This document shows, in pieces, positions 61,761 through 64,000 of a stretch of DNA of 64,000 nt; position 1 is the stretch's first letter, and each line of letters opens with the position of its first letter. The notes beneath the pieces were generated by a model. It saw only the letters and a list, made by a program, of their open reading frames with translations, had not been told where the DNA came from and did no database searches. Source of the stretch: Selenomonadales bacterium. Lineage in GTDB: Bacteria > Bacillota > Clostridia > Christensenellales > QALW01. Where the stretch lies: positions 1 to 64,000 of the forward strand of contig QALW01000007.1 in assembly GCA_003150515.1 (NCBI GenBank), given 5' to 3'. Made by a program: the position numbers and the translations under genes.

Positions 61761-63470
61761 TTACAGGCCGATTAATTCGCGCGCGCTTTTTATAAGCGCC
61801 TGGGCGGCGGCCTGACAGCCGGCCTCGTCTGAGCCGCGCGCGCCCAGATATAATTTCAACTTGGGCTCGGTGCCCGAAGGCCGGGCGCAGAACCAGCAGT
61901 TGTTTTCCAGTTCGCAGTATAAAACATTGCTTTTGGGCAGCAGAATTTTTTCTTCTCTTCCGTTGATTAAACGCAGAGAACGGTTGTAATCCCGCAGAGC
62001 CAAAACCTTAAAACCTCCTATATATTCAGGCGGCGCCTGGGTTAATCTGTTCATTATGCCTTTAATTTGCTCCAGGCCTTCAATGCCTTCAAAGGTAAAG
62101 GAGAGCGTGTGTTCGGCGTAAGAACCGTATTTCTTATAAATAGCTTCCAGTCCGTCCAAAAGGCTCATTCCTCTGGAAGCATAATCGCAGGCGGTTTCCG
62201 CGAGCAGCATGCAGGCGACGACGGCGTCTTTATCTCGCGCGTGCGTGCCTTCCAGGTAGCCGAAGCTTTCTTCAAAGCCAAATATGAACGTATGCTCATT
62301 AGTGCTTTCGTATTCTTTAATCTTTTCTCCGATGAATTTAAAGCCGGTCAGCACTTCGACCAGGGAGACGTTATAATCCTCGGCAATGGCGCGGGCGAGC
62401 TCTGTTGAAACAATAGTTTTTATAACCGCTCCGTTTTGCGGAAGCAATCCGCGGCTTTTGAGAGAGCGCAGCCGGTATTCCAGCATGAGGCAGCCAAGCT
62501 GGTTGCCCGTAAGGGGGATATATTCGCCGTTTGAGCTTCTTACTGCCGCTCCCATGCGGTCGCAGTCCGGATCCGTGCCTATAACCAATTCCGCGCCCGT
62601 CTCTTTTGCAAGACTTATGCCCATGCTCAGGGCGTCGGCGTTTTCCGGATTGGGGGTAGAGACGGTGGGAAAGCTTCCGTCAGGCGCGCATTGCTCGGGG
62701 ACAAGCCGCATATTTTTAAATCCCAGGGCGTTAAACATGCTTTTTACGCTGGATAGTCCCGAACCGTGCAGGGGGGTGTAAATAAATTTAAGCTTTTCCG
62801 CCTGTCTGCTTATAATATTCATGTCGGCTAAAGGAAGTATGGCTTTAAGATAGGCCTCGTCCAGCTCTTCGCCCGCCATTTTGATTATTCCCTCCGCCTG
62901 CGCCTTCTCCATATCGGCGCAGGGTATATTGAAATAATCCAGGCCTTCAATGCGGCTGAGCACTTTTGCGGCGGCCTCAGGAGCAAGCTGCGCCCCGTCC
63001 TCGCCGTAAACCTTGTATCCGTTGTATTCCTTGGGATTATGGCTGGCGGTTATCATCACTCCCGCAAAGGCTTTAAAATATCTCACGCCGAAAGATAGCA
63101 GAGGCACGGGCCTTAAGGAATCGTATAATATGGCCTTTACGCCCGCTTCGGCCAGCACGCGGGCGGTCAAGGCCGCAAATTCTGCGCTTTTAAAGCGGGA
63201 ATCGTAAGAAATTACTACTCCCCTCTGAGCGCAGTCGGGCCCGCAGGCCTTAATATATTGAGCCAGGCCCAGAGTGGCGCGGGCGACGCTTCTTTCATTC
63301 ATGCCGTTGGTGCCGGCGCGGATAATTCCGCGCATACCGGCCGTGCCGAATTCCAGCTCGGTGTAAAAGCGTTCTTTTATTTCGTTCTGCGTCAATTTGC
63401 CGAGCTCCCGGCATTCGTCCGGAGAGCCCAATTCCAGCCAGCGTTTATATTCGCTTAAATAGTCGCTCAT
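61761..63470 (-). CDS. pgm: Phosphoglucomutase/phosphomannomutase
   Basis: The 569-residue alpha-D-phosphohexomutase interconverts hexose 1- and 6-phosphates. The phosphoserine is in ITASHNPKEYNGYK (about residue 140), the metal-binding loop is TDPDCDRMG (about 300), the sugar loop is FGFEESFGYLEG and the phosphate-binding tail is RPSGTEPKLKLY. The start at 63470 follows GAGGAG by nine bases; the longer frame is not supported. Confidence 0.94.
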   Translation of the reverse strand: MSDYLSEYKRWLELGSPDECRELGKLTQNEIKERFYTELEFGTAGMRGIIRAGTNGMNERSVARATLGLAQYIKACGPDCAQRGVVISYDSRFKSAEFAALTARVLAEAGVKAILYDSLRPVPLLSFGVRYFKAFAGVMITASHNPKEYNGYKVYGEDGAQLAPEAAAKVLSRIEGLDYFNIPCADMEKAQAEGIIKMAGEELDEAYLKAILPLADMNIISRQAEKLKFIYTPLHGSGLSSVKSMFNALGFKNMRLVPEQCAPDGSFPTVSTPNPENADALSMGISLAKETGAELVIGTDPDCDRMGAAVRSSNGEYIPLTGNQLGCLMLEYRLRSLKSRGLLPQNGAVIKTIVSTELARAIAEDYNVSLVEVLTGFKFIGEKIKEYESTNEHTFIFGFEESFGYLEGTHARDKDAVVACMLLAETACDYASRGMSLLDGLEAIYKKYGSYAEHTLSFTFEGIEGLEQIKGIMNRLTQAPPEYIGGFKVLALRDYNRSLRLINGREEKILLPKSNVLYCELENNCWFCARPSGTEPKLKLYLGARGSDEAGCQAAAQALIKSARELIGL

Positions 63471-63761
63471 ATTCAACTGCTCCTCATAATATATTTCAAA
63501 TATAATATTTTTGCCTTTTCGCAGCTTTATATTCCAAGCGGCGGCATGCATAAGCTTTGCCCGGAGTCGTTATATATGCGCTTGAGGCTTAATTCCCTGC
63601 TGCTCGGGGCGCTTCCTGAGAGGCGCTGCGCGTTCTGACATATGCGCGTCAGATTTATTTGCTCAAACCGGTAGTTATTATACCAGCAAAAATATACTTT
63701 TGCAAATTAAACGCCGGCCTATAGAATTATAAAATTTAAAAAAATATCCGGCCGGCGCAAT

Positions 63762-63790
63762 AAAAAAGCCGCCGGCGATAATCGGGCGGC
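63762..63790 (-). terminator. Rho-independent terminator of the metallo-hydrolase gene
   Basis: On the minus strand GCCGCC and GGCGGC close an 11-base loop and are followed by TTTTTTATT, 39 bp after the stop codon at 63829. The gap 63471-63761 upstream of pgm holds nothing I can name. Confidence 0.75.
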
Positions 63791-63828
63791 ATGAACCAGT
63801 TTTTTATATTTGTTAATGCGGGGCGGAG

Positions 63829-64000
63829 TTATATAATTTTGTATACTGGCCCCCGCCTGTCCTGATATGCAACGTCCACGGGTAAATCGCAGCCATCCTC
63901 TGAAAGCTTGCCTGAAACGGCGGAATATGCGATTTCAGGGCGGTTGTTTTCCTGAGAGAGGTGGGCTAAAACCACCTGCTGCAATTCGCAGCACATAAGC
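63829..64000 (-). CDS. MBL-fold metallo-hydrolase, WalJ/YycJ-like (C-terminal part only)
   Basis: Only the last 56 residues lie in the window; the rest is beyond base 64000. The frame reads through VVLAHLSQENNRPEIAYSAV, the C-terminal signature of the WalJ/YycJ exonuclease-like family (AHLSxENN). The gene ends at a TAA at 63829-63831 and is followed by a terminator. The assignment rests on this one motif. Confidence 0.65.
   Translation of the reverse strand, partial: LMCCELQQVVLAHLSQENNRPEIAYSAVSGKLSEDGCDLPVDVAYQDRRGPVYKII

Overview
The window looks like a chromosomal segment of an anaerobic, spore-forming member of the Clostridia (Bacillota), probably a gut or rumen carbohydrate degrader. 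The evidence is the gene content. It carries spo0A and ylbJ, pyruvate:ferredoxin and indolepyruvate:ferredoxin oxidoreductases, and a Rex repressor beside a bifunctional AdhE. It also carries an IspH-S1 fusion, a membrane pyrophosphatase, a GGGtGRT/NifU-like pair, DUF4364, and several secreted or sugar-active proteins. No prophage, transposase, CRISPR array or tRNA gene was recognised.

Layout. 1-313: the 5S rRNA end of an rRNA operon. 335-13175: a surface and carbohydrate region with an anchored two-repeat esterase (-), a divergent LysR-type regulator whose C-terminal half resembles the esterase's own repeats, a beta-helix surface protein, rhamnulokinase, DUF4364, a Crh-like HPr and a glycosidase-like lipoprotein. 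13563-19433: an RpiR regulator, a YhiN flavoprotein, a HutP-like protein and the tightly packed cmk-plsC-ispH/S1 cluster. 19982-20764: spo0A. 21263-26673: a PaaK-IorA-IorB-PaaK-ACT operon for aromatic 2-oxoacid oxidation. 26749-34603: housekeeping genes (alr, 5-formyl-THF cyclo-ligase, rsmD, coaD, dnaX, ybaB, recR) with ylbJ on the other strand. 34868-39331: a CBS/DUF21 membrane protein behind a possible 23-residue leader peptide, then a copper ATPase with a CopZ-like tail. 39482-44773: DUF3737, GGGtGRT/NifU-like and hppA. 45304-50378: LysR, rex, adhE and a small kinase. 50543-56261: a GH2 enzyme and nifJ. 56470-63470: DUF4097/DUF1700/PadR, an ABC exporter, an MFS permease and phosphoglucomutase. 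The window ends inside a WalJ/YycJ-like metallo-hydrolase.

The energy genes fit together. NifJ and IorAB load ferredoxin, Rex senses NADH/NAD+, AdhE regenerates NAD+ and HppA conserves pyrophosphate energy as an ion gradient.

The two most unusual observations are these. (1) There is a family of GC-rich cloverleaf palindromes, each an outer stem enclosing three short-loop hairpins, at 8176, 34628, 39331, 52386 and 58450. All are intergenic, with related cores and different outer stems. (2) The LysR regulator at 3262-4779 has lost the end of its normal effector domain and continues into domains related to those of the divergently encoded secreted esterase. Other notable items are an in-frame internal ribosome site that could release a free CopZ from copA, the Cys/His leader peptide, tandem repeats that include a gene's ribosome binding site, and a short inverted-repeat element with a solo end elsewhere. 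All assignments come from reading the sequence; no database search was run.
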